Positions 36,243 through 43,997 of a DNA stretch of 64,000 bases are shown here, in pieces (position 1 is the stretch's first letter; each line of letters opens with the position of its first letter). The DNA comes from Bacteroides sp. 51 (GTDB lineage: Bacteria > Bacteroidota > Bacteroidia > Bacteroidales > Bacteroidaceae): the NCBI RefSeq assembly GCF_010500965.1, contig NZ_QVMI01000013.1, positions 32,866 to 96,865 of the forward strand. Reading direction: 5' to 3'. Made by a program: the position numbers and the translations under genes. The notes beneath the pieces were generated by a model, which made no database searches, was not told the origin of the DNA, and worked only from the letters and a program-made list of their open reading frames with translations.

Positions 36243-37369
36243 CATTTGAACTACAATACAGTGACTCCAAGAGTAACGCGCGGGCAGGATTGCTGACTAC
36301 TGATCATGGTCAGATCCAAACCCCTATCTTCATGCCTGTTGGGACACTGGGCTCTGTTAAAGGAGTCCACCAGACGGAGCTGAAAGAGGATATCAACGCC
36401 CAGATTATTCTTGGAAATACGTACCATTTATATTTACGTCCGGGATTGGAAGTAATAGAAAAAGCCGGTGGACTGCATAAGTTCAACGGCTTTGACCGTC
36501 CTATGCTTACCGATAGCGGTGGCTTTCAGGTGTTCTCGCTGTCCGGCATACGTAAACTAAAAGAAGAAGGTGCCGAATTCCGTTCGCATATCGACGGAAG
36601 CAAACACTTGTTTACGCCAGAGAAAGTGATGGACATTGAACGTATCATTGGCGCCGATATTATGATGGCTTTCGACGAGTGTCCTCCGGGCGATTCGGAT
36701 TATGCATACGCCAAGAAGTCTATGGAGCTTACACACCGTTGGCTGGACAGATGCATTCATCGTTTTAATGAAACGGAGCCAAAGTACGGGTATAGCCAAT
36801 CCTTGTTCCCTATTGTGCAGGGTTGCGTATACCCCGATCTTCGTCAACGTTCGGCAGAATATATTGCTTCTAAGAATGCAGATGGCAATGCGATTGGCGG
36901 ACTGGCTGTGGGCGAACCGGTTGATAAGATGTATGAGATGATCGAACTGGTTAATGCTATACTTCCCAAAGACAAACCACGTTACTTGATGGGAGTCGGC
37001 ACACCGGTCAATATACTCGAAGGCATCGAAAGAGGAGTTGATATGTTCGACTGTGTTATGCCTACCCGTAATGGACGGAATGGTATGCTCTTTACGAAAG
37101 AGGGCATCATGAACATGAAAAACAAGAAGTGGGAAATGGACTTCTCTCCTATTGAAGAGGACGGAGCTTCGGTTGTAGATACACTATACACCAAAGCTTA
37201 TCTGCGCCACTTGTTCCACGCGCAAGAACTGCTTGCCATGCAAATCGCCTCAATTCATAACCTGGCGTTTTATCTATGGCTGGTGGGTGAAGCCAGAAAA
37301 CACATTATCGAAGGTGACTTTTCTACCTGGAAACCGATGATGGTAAAGAAACTATCCACAAGATTATAA
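36239..37369 (+). CDS. tgt: tRNA-guanine transglycosylase, lacking the usual zinc cysteines
   Basis: A 376-residue enzyme that swaps guanine-34 for preQ1 in GU(N) tRNAs. It has the TIM-barrel motifs TDSGGFQVFSL, MMAFDECPPGDSDY, GGLAVGEP and MFDCVMPTRNGRNG with the catalytic aspartate. The C-terminal region, where E. coli Tgt has CxCxxC and His for zinc, reads EEDGASVVDTLYTKAYLRHL with no cysteines; the rest of that module (HAQELLAMQIASIHNL) is intact. From memory this is shared by Bacteroides homologues, so it is probably a lineage trait and not a defect. Overlaps lon and is 8 bp before the permease gene. Confidence 0.96.
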   Translation: MTFELQYSDSKSNARAGLLTTDHGQIQTPIFMPVGTLGSVKGVHQTELKEDINAQIILGNTYHLYLRPGLEVIEKAGGLHKFNGFDRPMLTDSGGFQVFSLSGIRKLKEEGAEFRSHIDGSKHLFTPEKVMDIERIIGADIMMAFDECPPGDSDYAYAKKSMELTHRWLDRCIHRFNETEPKYGYSQSLFPIVQGCVYPDLRQRSAEYIASKNADGNAIGGLAVGEPVDKMYEMIELVNAILPKDKPRYLMGVGTPVNILEGIERGVDMFDCVMPTRNGRNGMLFTKEGIMNMKNKKWEMDFSPIEEDGASVVDTLYTKAYLRHLFHAQELLAMQIASIHNLAFYLWLVGEARKHIIEGDFSTWKPMMVKKLSTRL

Positions 37370-37377
37370 CAAAAACT

Positions 37378-38469
37378 ATGGGCAAAATACTAAAACGGCT
37401 TGACTGGTATATTATTAAGAAGTTTCTGGGAACATACGTGTTTGCCATAGCCTTGATCATATCTATCGCTGTAGTGTTCGACTACAACGAGAAGATGGAC
37501 AAGTTTGCGAACAACAATGCGCCATGGTCGGCTATTATATTTGACTATTATCTTAACTTCGTTCCTTACTTTGCCAATCTGTTCAGTCCGCTGTTTGTAT
37601 TTATTGCTGTAATATTTTTCACCTCGAAGCTTGCCGAGAACTCAGAAATCATAGCCATGTTCTCAACCGGTATGAGTTTCAAGCGGTTGATGCGTCCTTA
37701 TATGATTTCGGCAGCAGTAATCGCAATAGTTACTTTCTTTCTGGGATCGTATATCATTCCGCAAGGTAGTGTTACGCGCCTGGCTTTTGAGGATAAATAT
37801 TATAAACCCCGAAAAACGACCACTGCAAAGAATATTCAACTCGAAGTAGACTCTGGCGTTATTGCTTATATGGGTAATTATTATGATTATCGTAAATCGG
37901 GGAATAACTTCTCGTTGGATAAGTTTGTGGATAAAGAACTTGTATCGCACCTGACTGCACGTAGCATCACCTACGATACGACCTCTACTTATAAATGGAC
38001 ACTCAAAGATTATACCATTCGCGAAATGGGCGGGCTGAAAGAAACCATCACCCGGGGAGATAAACTGGATACAATCATCAAGATGGAACCCAGCGACTTC
38101 CTCATTGCCCGTAATCAACAGGAAATGCTTACCAGTCCACAGCTTAGTACTTATATAGACCAACAAAAAAGACGTGGATTCGCCAATATCAAGGAATTTG
38201 AGATTGAGTATCACCGGCGTATTGCCGCCTCATTTGCGTCCTTTATCCTGACGGCCATTGGTCTGTCGCTCTCATCGCGCAAAGTAAAAGGAGGAATGGG
38301 ACTGCACCTCGGTATCGGTCTGGCACTCAGCTTCTCATTCATTCTCTTCCAGACTGTATCTTCTACCTTTGCCATAAGCGGCAGTATGCCACCGGTGGTA
38401 GCGGTATGGGTTCCTAACCTACTCTATGCGCTGATTGCCGTTTACCTTTATACAAAAGCTCCTAAATAG
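37378..38469 (+). CDS. LptF/LptG-family permease
   Basis: A 363-residue YjgP/YjgQ family membrane protein with three N-terminal helices (from LDWYIIKKFLGTYVFAIALIISIAVVF), a periplasmic beta-jellyroll region (about residues 135-275) and three C-terminal helices (FASFILTAIGLSLSSRK to LLYALIAVYLY). With LptB, LptC and LptA such permeases extract lipopolysaccharide from the inner membrane. The tgt-permease pairing is typical of Bacteroidetes. F versus G cannot be decided from this sequence alone. Confidence 0.92.
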   Translation: MGKILKRLDWYIIKKFLGTYVFAIALIISIAVVFDYNEKMDKFANNNAPWSAIIFDYYLNFVPYFANLFSPLFVFIAVIFFTSKLAENSEIIAMFSTGMSFKRLMRPYMISAAVIAIVTFFLGSYIIPQGSVTRLAFEDKYYKPRKTTTAKNIQLEVDSGVIAYMGNYYDYRKSGNNFSLDKFVDKELVSHLTARSITYDTTSTYKWTLKDYTIREMGGLKETITRGDKLDTIIKMEPSDFLIARNQQEMLTSPQLSTYIDQQKRRGFANIKEFEIEYHRRIAASFASFILTAIGLSLSSRKVKGGMGLHLGIGLALSFSFILFQTVSSTFAISGSMPPVVAVWVPNLLYALIAVYLYTKAPK

Positions 38470-38487
38470 AAAGTTTCGCTAAGAAAT

Positions 38488-38707
38488 GACGCACTGTCTC
38501 AGTGATGTTGATCCAGTGCCTGAGCCGAGCTGATGCACTGGACCAATCTGCCTGATGCACTGGATGAATCTGGTTGATGTACTGGATCAATCTGGTCGAT
38601 GTAGTAGGTAAATCCAACTGATGTACTGGATGAATCAGATTGATCCACTGAATGAAGGACATTGCCCTACTGCTTGAGGGAGATTGAACTACTGGCTGAA
38701 CTTCATT
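38488..38707. repeat. 22-bp-period tandem array B, ten units
   Basis: Ten consecutive 22-bp units begin at 38488, 38510, 38532, 38554, 38576, 38598, 38620, 38642, 38664 and 38686. Central units open GATGCACTGGA or GATGTACTGGA and end CTGGTT-like; outer units decay. GCACTGTC near the left end (38491-38498) and GACAGTGC (38710-38717) just past the right end are inverted copies. No spacers, so not CRISPR. It lies between the convergent permease and thioredoxin-fold genes. Frames read through it are repeat translations. Confidence 0.85.
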
Positions 38708-38752
38708 AAGACAGTGCTCTATTCGCTAACGATCTACTTTTCTAAACCTGGA

Positions 38753-38767
38753 GCGGCACCTTGCCAC
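38753..38767 (+). repeat. Mini-hairpin repeat copy
   Basis: GCGGCACCTTGCCAC, one base from the perfect copies at 22598 and 33588, preceded by AACCTGGA as at 22589-22597. The rest of the gap 38470-38903 holds array B and no gene. Confidence 0.7.
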
Positions 38768-38903
38768 AAAAAAAATCCCGCCTACACGAATGTGCAAACG
38801 GGATCATTTGTTGTATTCTTTCCTCTTTATTCAATTCCAGTCCCTACATATTCAGTGGGAAGGGAATGCCTTACTTTCGTATGATCTTATCATACGCACT
38901 GTA

Positions 38904-39401
38904 TTAGTTAAGATAATCCGAAAGCTCGGTTGCAGAGATGTTTTTGGCTATAATTACACCATTATCATCCAATAAATAGTTAGTAAATCCGCGGTTTAGG
39001 TTATACTTCTTGAACAAACCGGATTTCTCGCCCTTGGTTTCCACGAAACAAGTGGGCGTAACTATTTGGTCCTTACGAATGGTTTCAGCAAAAATCGACT
39101 GATATTCATCAAACGATACGGAAACCATTTTCACATTGTCATAGGTAGTTGACTGAAGCGCATTGCTCAAACCAGCGTTGAGCATCCGGGATTGCGCATC
39201 GTAACTTGCCCAGAAACTTAGCAAAACATATTCACCTTTCAATTCATCAAGGTCTACGGTTTGCTCGTTAGATATAGTTTTGATTTTAAAATCAGGGGCT
39301 ACATCACCCAGGTTCAACCCTCCGGTGGGTTTGTCTTTTGCGACGAAAGAAGTCAAGGAACTAATGAGTAATACAACAAAAATCCATTTTACATGTCTCA
39401 T
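38904..39401 (-). CDS. Thioredoxin-fold (TlpA/redoxin-like) protein without CxxC
   Basis: A 165-residue exported protein (signal peptide MRHVKWIFVVLLISSLTSFVA) with a redoxin fold: LGDVAPDFKIKTISNEQTVDLDELKGEYVLLSFWASYDAQSR, VSFDEYQSIF and GFTNYLLDDNGVIIAKN. Where TlpA proteins have WASWCGPCR this one has WASYDAQSR, so both redox cysteines are gone. It cannot work as a disulfide reductase; binding, chaperone or scaffolding roles are possible. The only cysteine (C in TPTCFVE) sits elsewhere. It is transcribed from a promoter about 130 nt upstream, through a structured leader. Confidence 0.85.
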   Translation of the reverse strand: MRHVKWIFVVLLISSLTSFVAKDKPTGGLNLGDVAPDFKIKTISNEQTVDLDELKGEYVLLSFWASYDAQSRMLNAGLSNALQSTTYDNVKMVSVSFDEYQSIFAETIRKDQIVTPTCFVETKGEKSGLFKKYNLNRGFTNYLLDDNGVIIAKNISATELSDYLN

Positions 39402-39425
39402 GTAATTCGGTTTTGGTTAATACTA

Positions 39426-39460
39426 TCCGGGCTGGTCCGTAAACCAGGGTTTCTCCCGGA
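39426..39460 (-). promoter_or_regulatory. Structured hairpin in the leader of the thioredoxin-fold gene
   Basis: Outer stem TCCGGG/CCCGGA (39426-39431 with 39455-39460), asymmetric internal loop (39448-39454), inner stem CTGGT/ACCAG (39432-39436 with 39443-39447) and a 6-nt loop. A second stem GCTTTT/AAAAGC is at 39465-39478. Both lie in the predicted 5' leader between promoter 39533-39565 and ATG 39401. It matches no riboswitch I can name. Confidence 0.5.
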
Positions 39461-39532
39461 CTCTGCTTTTTGAAAAGCATCAATAAATTAAAATCTACTG
39501 ATATTCAAGGCTTTCCTTTCAGAAACCGGGTG

Positions 39533-39565
39533 CAAAGTTAAGCACAAATACCAATACAAACCAAA
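39533..39565 (-). promoter_or_regulatory. Promoter of the thioredoxin-fold gene
   Basis: TTTG (39562-39565), 21-bp spacer, TAACTTTG (39533-39540) on the minus strand. It implies a leader of roughly 125 nt. Confidence 0.55.
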
Positions 39566-39636
39566 TAAACATGTAAATTTCTCAATTATTACAAGTAATA
39601 TTTTATGTTATTTAGCATAAAGACAGGCTTTTTACT

Positions 39637-39644
39637 TACTTTTG
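39637..39644 (+). promoter_or_regulatory. -7 promoter element of serB
   Basis: TACTTTTG fits TAnnTTTG; a weak -33 (TTAG, 39612-39615) lies 21 bp upstream. The start of transcription would be about 90 nt before the ATG. Confidence 0.5.
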
Positions 39645-39738
39645 CAGAATATACGAAGCACCTTAACATAGCCCAAACAAGTTTGGCTCTGTATTCGGTT
39701 TTCGCTATATTTACACAGAAATTAAAACAACCTCAAGT

Positions 39739-40977
39739 ATGCACAATTCATCGAATACCGAACTTATTTTAATTCGCATCACAGGCGAAGATCGTCCGGG
39801 ACTTACAGCATCCATCACAGAGATTCTGGCAAAATATGATACCACGATTCTCGACATTGGGCAAGCCGATATTCATAACACATTATCGCTGGGAATCTTG
39901 TGTAAAACAGAAGAACGAAGGTCAGGATTTGTTATGAAAGAATTACTATTCAAAGCATCCGAACTTGGGGTAACCATCCACTTCTCTCCCACTTCGGTAG
40001 AAGAATACGAGAACTGGGTTAATATGCAAGGAAAAAACCGCTATATATTAACCTTACTAGGACGCAAGTTATCTGCCAAACAAATATCGGCTGTTACCCA
40101 CATCCTGGCAGAACAAAGCATGAACATTGATGCCATCAAACGCCTGACGGGACGTATGCCACTAGATGAAGAAAAAGCAAATATACGTGCATGCATCGAA
40201 TTCTCGGTACGCGGAACCCCGAAAGACAGAATCGGAATGCAAGAGCAACTCATGGTACTGGCAAGCAAACTGGAAATGGACTTCTCTTTTCAACTCGATA
40301 ATATGTATCGCCGCATGCGCCGGCTAATCTGCTTTGATATGGACTCTACACTCATCGAAACGGAGGTTATTGATGAATTGGCCATCCGCGCAGGTGTAGG
40401 AGAACAGGTAAAAGAGATCACAGAACGCGCCATGCGCGGAGAAATCGACTTTACAGAAAGTTTCCGCGAACGGGTAGCTTTACTGAAAGGACTGGACGAA
40501 TCTGTTATGAAAGAAATTGCCGAAAGTTTACCCATAACCGAAGGCGTTGACCGATTGATGTATGTATTAAAGAAGTACGGATATAAAATCGCGATTCTCT
40601 CCGGAGGATTCACCTATTTCGGTCGATACCTACAAGATAAATACGGCATCGACTATGTATATGCCAATGAACTGGAAATCGTGGATGGAAAGCTGACCGG
40701 AAATTATCTGGGCGATGTGGTAGACGGCAAAAGAAAAGCCGAACTCCTCCGGCTCATCGCACAAGTAGAAAAAGTAGATATCGCACAAACCATTGCAGTA
40801 GGCGACGGAGCAAACGACCTACCCATGCTGGGCATTGCCGGACTGGGCATTGCATTCCACGCCAAGCCCAAAGTTGTAGCAAACGCCAAACAATCTATCA
40901 ACACCATCGGACTGGATGGCGTACTATACTTCCTCGGATTCAAAGACTCCTACCTCGACGAACGCGGAAAACTTTAG
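39739..40977 (+). CDS. serB: Phosphoserine phosphatase with N-terminal ACT domains
   Basis: A 412-residue fusion. Two ACT domains occupy about residues 8-85 (ILIRITGEDRPGLTASITEIL) and 102-180 (YILTLLGRKLSAKQISAVTHIL); the HAD phosphatase follows with D200 and D202 in CFDMDSTLIE, ILSGGFTYFG and VGDGANDLPML. It performs the last step of serine synthesis, phosphoserine to serine. The ACT pair suggests allosteric control by an amino acid, probably serine; this is inferred. The stop codon is directly followed by a mini-hairpin repeat. Confidence 0.96.
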   Translation: MHNSSNTELILIRITGEDRPGLTASITEILAKYDTTILDIGQADIHNTLSLGILCKTEERRSGFVMKELLFKASELGVTIHFSPTSVEEYENWVNMQGKNRYILTLLGRKLSAKQISAVTHILAEQSMNIDAIKRLTGRMPLDEEKANIRACIEFSVRGTPKDRIGMQEQLMVLASKLEMDFSFQLDNMYRRMRRLICFDMDSTLIETEVIDELAIRAGVGEQVKEITERAMRGEIDFTESFRERVALLKGLDESVMKEIAESLPITEGVDRLMYVLKKYGYKIAILSGGFTYFGRYLQDKYGIDYVYANELEIVDGKLTGNYLGDVVDGKRKAELLRLIAQVEKVDIAQTIAVGDGANDLPMLGIAGLGIAFHAKPKVVANAKQSINTIGLDGVLYFLGFKDSYLDERGKL

Positions 40978-41012
40978 GCAGCGAGGCGCTGCACCCAATG
41001 GCGGCAAGCCGC
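40978..41012 (+). repeat. Composite mini-hairpin element
   Basis: GCAGCGAGGCGCTGC (40978-40992; 6-bp stem, AGG loop), 8-nt spacer, GCGGCAAGCCGC (41001-41012; 5-bp stem, AA loop). The same two-hairpin layout with 8-nt spacing recurs at 49147-49181. It begins directly after the serB TAG codon and may terminate that transcript. Confidence 0.75.
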
Positions 41013-41030
41013 AGTTTGACGGATTTATTA

Positions 41031-41083
41031 TTAGACGCGGATTACACAGATTGCAAAGAACAATCCATGTAATCCGCGTCTAA
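41031..41083. repeat. Perfect 16-bp inverted repeat
   Basis: TTAGACGCGGATTACA (41031-41046) and TGTAATCCGCGTCTAA (41068-41083) form a perfect stem with a 21-nt loop, just ahead of the helicase promoter. Confidence 0.8.
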
Positions 41084-41127
41084 AATAATAATATACCTAC
41101 AGAAGACAGAAATTGATATTTTACACG

Positions 41128-41135
41128 TATCTTTG
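41128..41135 (+). promoter_or_regulatory. -7 promoter element of the DEAD-box helicase gene
   Basis: TATCTTTG, about 20 nt before the ATG at 41155. No good -33 match. Confidence 0.5.
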
Positions 41136-41154
41136 CGTAAAATTTAAATATAGA

Positions 41155-42408
41155 ATGAAGTTTTCTGAATTAAAGCTACAAGATAGTGTACTGGATGCAT
41201 TGGATGCAATGAGATTTGATGAGTGTACTCCCATTCAGGAACAAGCCATACCAATTATACTGGAAGGACGTGACCTAATTGCGGTAGCACAAACCGGAAC
41301 GGGGAAAACCGCTGCTTTCCTATTACCTATATTAGATAAGCTCAGTACGGGAAATTATCCCGCAGATGCAATCAATTGTGTCGTTATGTCTCCCACCCGT
41401 GAGTTGGCTCAACAAATTGACCAACAGATGGAAGGCTTCTCTTATTTCGTGCCAGTATCCAGTGTACCCGTATATGGCGGAAGCGATGGTGTCCTGTTTG
41501 AGCAACAAAAGAAAGGGTTAACACTGGGAGCCGACGTAGTTATTGCTACTCCGGGGCGATTAATATCACACCTGAGCCTAGGATACGTTGATCTATCCAA
41601 AGTGTCTTTCTTCATTCTCGATGAAGCCGACCGTATGTTGGACATGGGATTCTATGACGACATTATGCAAATCTTCAAGCATTTCCCGGAAACATGCCAG
41701 GTTATTATGTTTTCTGCAACTATGCCGACCAAAATCCAACAAATGGCAAAGAAGATTCTAAAGAATCCGGCAGAAGTGAAGTTGGCAGTTTCCAAACCCG
41801 CAGAAAAAATCATTCAAGCAGCATATATATGTTATGAACGCCAAAAGCTGGGAATAATTCAATCTCTTTTTATAGATGAAGTACCAGAACGGGTAATTAT
41901 ATTTGCATCGTCAAAGATAAAGGTTAAAGAAGTAGCCCGCTCGCTAAAAATGATGAAACTGAATATCGGCGAAATGCACTCAGACCTGGATCAATCGCAA
42001 CGAGAACATATCATGCGGGAATTCAAAGCGGGAAGAATCAATATTCTGGTAGCCACGGATATTGTATCCAGAGGCATTGACATCGACGACATACGCTTGG
42101 TGGTAAATTACGATGTACCCCATGACAGTGAAGATTATGTACACCGAATCGGACGTACAGCACGCGCCAACAATGATGGAGTAGCTATTACATTTGTTAG
42201 CGAAAAAGAGCAGACCAATTTCAAGAATATAGAAACCTTCCTTGGAAAGGATATATATAAAATTCCACTTCCGGAAGAATTGGGAGAAGCTCCGGAATAC
42301 AAACCTTCAGAAAATAAGTATAAAAGAAGCGGTGGATTCCGCAAAAGTAGTGGTGGAACGAAGAGAAAAGGAAACTATTCCTCAAAGAGTAAACAAGCTA
42401 AGAAATAA
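41155..42408 (+). CDS. DEAD-box ATP-dependent RNA helicase
   Basis: Starts at 41155 (MKFSELKLQDSVLDALD), because the promoter lies inside the longer open frame. The 417-residue protein has the full motif set: Q-motif CTPIQEQAIP, Walker A AQTGTGKT, PTRELAQQ, TPGR, DEAD, SAT, then RGIDIDDIRLVVNYD and HRIGRTARA in the second RecA domain. A short basic tail (KYKRSGGFRKSSGGTKRKGN) probably binds RNA. Of the RhlE/CshA type; likely roles are ribosome assembly, RNA turnover and cold adaptation. It overlaps the convergent gene by 11 bp. Confidence 0.96.
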   Translation: MKFSELKLQDSVLDALDAMRFDECTPIQEQAIPIILEGRDLIAVAQTGTGKTAAFLLPILDKLSTGNYPADAINCVVMSPTRELAQQIDQQMEGFSYFVPVSSVPVYGGSDGVLFEQQKKGLTLGADVVIATPGRLISHLSLGYVDLSKVSFFILDEADRMLDMGFYDDIMQIFKHFPETCQVIMFSATMPTKIQQMAKKILKNPAEVKLAVSKPAEKIIQAAYICYERQKLGIIQSLFIDEVPERVIIFASSKIKVKEVARSLKMMKLNIGEMHSDLDQSQREHIMREFKAGRINILVATDIVSRGIDIDDIRLVVNYDVPHDSEDYVHRIGRTARANNDGVAITFVSEKEQTNFKNIETFLGKDIYKIPLPEELGEAPEYKPSENKYKRSGGFRKSSGGTKRKGNYSSKSKQAKK

Positions 42409-42994
42409 CGGGCATCCATTTCAAAACACCTACCACCGGGTTATTCTTTCGCCATTCTTGGAACTCACTATAACTGCGTACGTTTCCTTCCAGTACGGCA
42501 CGGTAGATTTCTATTCCCATCACCTGATCTGTTTCAGGAATATCATATTTTATTTGTAATATCGCAAGTCGGGTTTCCGGGGTAAGAACATCCATTACCC
42601 TTTGGGTAACTTGCTCCATATAACCATCAAAGGCAGATCCTTTTTGAATATGGATTAAATCAAATTTCCATATATCCCCTTGTTTATCTTCGTACCTAAC
42701 ATGCCACTCAAGGCATGCTTCCTCAGTATCAAGAAGATTAGTATATTCAATGTGCTTCACAGCCGGATTCTCAGACAGTCGAGCTATGACCAAAAAGCTA
42801 TCGCTTACTATCACAGGATCAGAGTATATATGAAAGTCTATATCGAGATTGTTCATCAGCAATCCTGATTTCAATGAACCAACAAGATTTATCTCCGCAC
42901 CAATACTATGCCAAATAGCCATCATATCGGTTTCTTTGATTATTTCCCAAGCCCGCTTCTGATTTTGCTGAGCGATTGCAAGAATATCTTTCAT
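42398..42994 (-). CDS. Nucleotidyltransferase-fold protein of unknown function
   Basis: A 198-residue soluble protein. NLVGSLKSGLLMNNLDIDFHIYS (about residues 36-58) resembles the pol-beta nucleotidyltransferase signature GSx10-12DxD, here G39-S40 and D51-I-D53. A third acidic position could be in WKFDLIHIQ. The remainder is not familiar to me. It might transfer a nucleotide to a protein or small molecule, or be a minimal MNT-like toxin-fold enzyme, but no antitoxin-like partner is adjacent. It is single and convergent with the helicase gene. Confidence 0.6.
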   Translation of the reverse strand: MKDILAIAQQNQKRAWEIIKETDMMAIWHSIGAEINLVGSLKSGLLMNNLDIDFHIYSDPVIVSDSFLVIARLSENPAVKHIEYTNLLDTEEACLEWHVRYEDKQGDIWKFDLIHIQKGSAFDGYMEQVTQRVMDVLTPETRLAILQIKYDIPETDQVMGIEIYRAVLEGNVRSYSEFQEWRKNNPVVGVLKWMPVIS

Positions 42995-43020
42995 TAAATC
43001 TATCGATTAATTATCATTGA

Positions 43021-43188
43021 GTTGCCCTTCGGGGCGCCGGTATGTAATTATACTCAAAACCCCAGGTGTCGCTTCGCTTTACCTGGGGCTGAAATAAGTT
43101 ACCACTTCGGGGTGTATCTTTTGTTTTAAAACCTGACCGTGGAACCTTGCCACCCGCATGGGAAACTTGGGTGCAGCGCCTCGCTGCC
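43021..43188. repeat. Block of dispersed hairpin repeats
   Basis: CCCCAGGT (43060-43067) pairs with ACCTGGGG (43081-43088). Two CTTCGGGG copies flank it (about 43028 and 43106). GTGGAACCTTGCCAC (43140-43154) and GCAGCGCCTCGCTGC (43174-43188) are mini-hairpins with CCT loops; the second, with GGGTGCA before it, is the reverse complement of 40977-40998. No gene is present. Confidence 0.75.
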
Positions 43189-43195
43189 CTTGCCG

Positions 43196-43645
43196 TTAGC
43201 GTAGGCGGTCGGCGGCTTTGACTAGTACTTCATCGCGTCCGATGGCACGAATAGCCAGGTAATTCAGAATGATGGCGACTAGCGGTAAGCATAATGCCCA
43301 GTTGATCTGGAATGAAGCTTCCAGATCGCCCTTTAATACAAAATAAAATGCAATAAACGCAAGATAGTAGCCAATCAGCAATATGGTATTGAAGATCGTC
43401 ATTCTAATTTGCAACATTCTATTTTTGTATAAAAAGATAGTAGCAACAGCAATAATAGAACTCAGCAATAAAATTGCAAAAAGTCCCCACGATGATTGAA
43501 ATACATCGCCTGCACTAATACCTAAAGGACTAAATGTATATGTAACTGCCTCCGCATCTGTAAAATAGCCCAGTGGCAAACACATACTGGCGATCAGCAA
43601 ACCAACGACTAGCAAAAGATAGACAGTTTGAATACGCTGAATCAT
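43196..43645 (-). CDS. DUF4293 membrane protein
   Basis: Starts at 43645 (MIQRIQTVYLLLVVGLL), giving 149 residues with four predicted membrane helices; the longer frame to 43720 overlaps rpoZ heavily. It ends in GRDEVLVKAADRLR, typical of DUF4293, a Bacteroidetes family that follows rpoZ. Function unknown. The order bamD-rpoZ-DUF4293 is conserved in Bacteroidales as I recall it, so they are likely one operon. Confidence 0.88.
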   Translation of the reverse strand: MIQRIQTVYLLLVVGLLIASMCLPLGYFTDAEAVTYTFSPLGISAGDVFQSSWGLFAILLLSSIIAVATIFLYKNRMLQIRMTIFNTILLIGYYLAFIAFYFVLKGDLEASFQINWALCLPLVAIILNYLAIRAIGRDEVLVKAADRLR

Positions 43646-43646
43646 A

Positions 43647-43982
43647 TTACTGTAGTTTTTCTTTTTCCTTAGCCGGATTTCTATAGTAAACCTTTCCCTC
43701 GATATATTCCTGAGCAGCAATCAACGTTGCCTTTGGAAGTTTTTCGTAATAACGGGATATTTCGATCTGTTCTCTGTTTTCAAATGTTTCTTCCAGGTTA
43801 TCGTTATAAGAAGCGAATTCCTGTAGTTTTTTAGATAGATCACTTTTCATTTCTACACTGATCTGGTTGGAGCGTTTGCCAATGATAGAAACTGTTTCGT
43901 ACACATTACCTGTATCTGCACACAATTCCATCATATCACGGGTAACGGTGTTGCTTGGAGCATTCGTTTTTCTGTAGTCCAT
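43647..43982 (-). CDS. rpoZ: RNA polymerase omega subunit (Bacteroidetes type)
   Basis: A 111-residue protein starting MDYRKTNAPSNTVTRDM. It contains TGNVYETVSIIGKRSNQIS, the core Rpb6/omega motif, then a helical region with EQIEISRYYEKLPKATLIAAQEYIEGK and PAKEKEKLQ. Omega helps assemble and stabilise beta-prime and can take part in (p)ppGpp responses. It lies 15 bp after bamD and 1 bp before the DUF4293 start. Confidence 0.93.
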   Translation of the reverse strand: MDYRKTNAPSNTVTRDMMELCADTGNVYETVSIIGKRSNQISVEMKSDLSKKLQEFASYNDNLEETFENREQIEISRYYEKLPKATLIAAQEYIEGKVYYRNPAKEKEKLQ

Positions 43983-43997
43983 AAATTAATATCTATT

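Noticed and set aside
38462-38662. Open frame of 66 codons rich in IHPVHQ repeats
   Set aside because: The residue repeat follows from the 22-bp array B; no start signal or promoter.
38488-38707. Possible CRISPR array
   Set aside because: Units are contiguous, degenerate and 22 bp, with no unique spacers and no cas genes in the window.
39426-39460. Known riboswitch in the thioredoxin-fold leader
   Set aside because: I could not match it to the cores of TPP, SAM, cobalamin or preQ1 classes; kept only as an unnamed structured leader.
42398-42994. Toxin-antitoxin (MNT/HEPN) module
   Set aside because: No small partner gene lies on either side, and the neighbours are convergent housekeeping genes and repeats.
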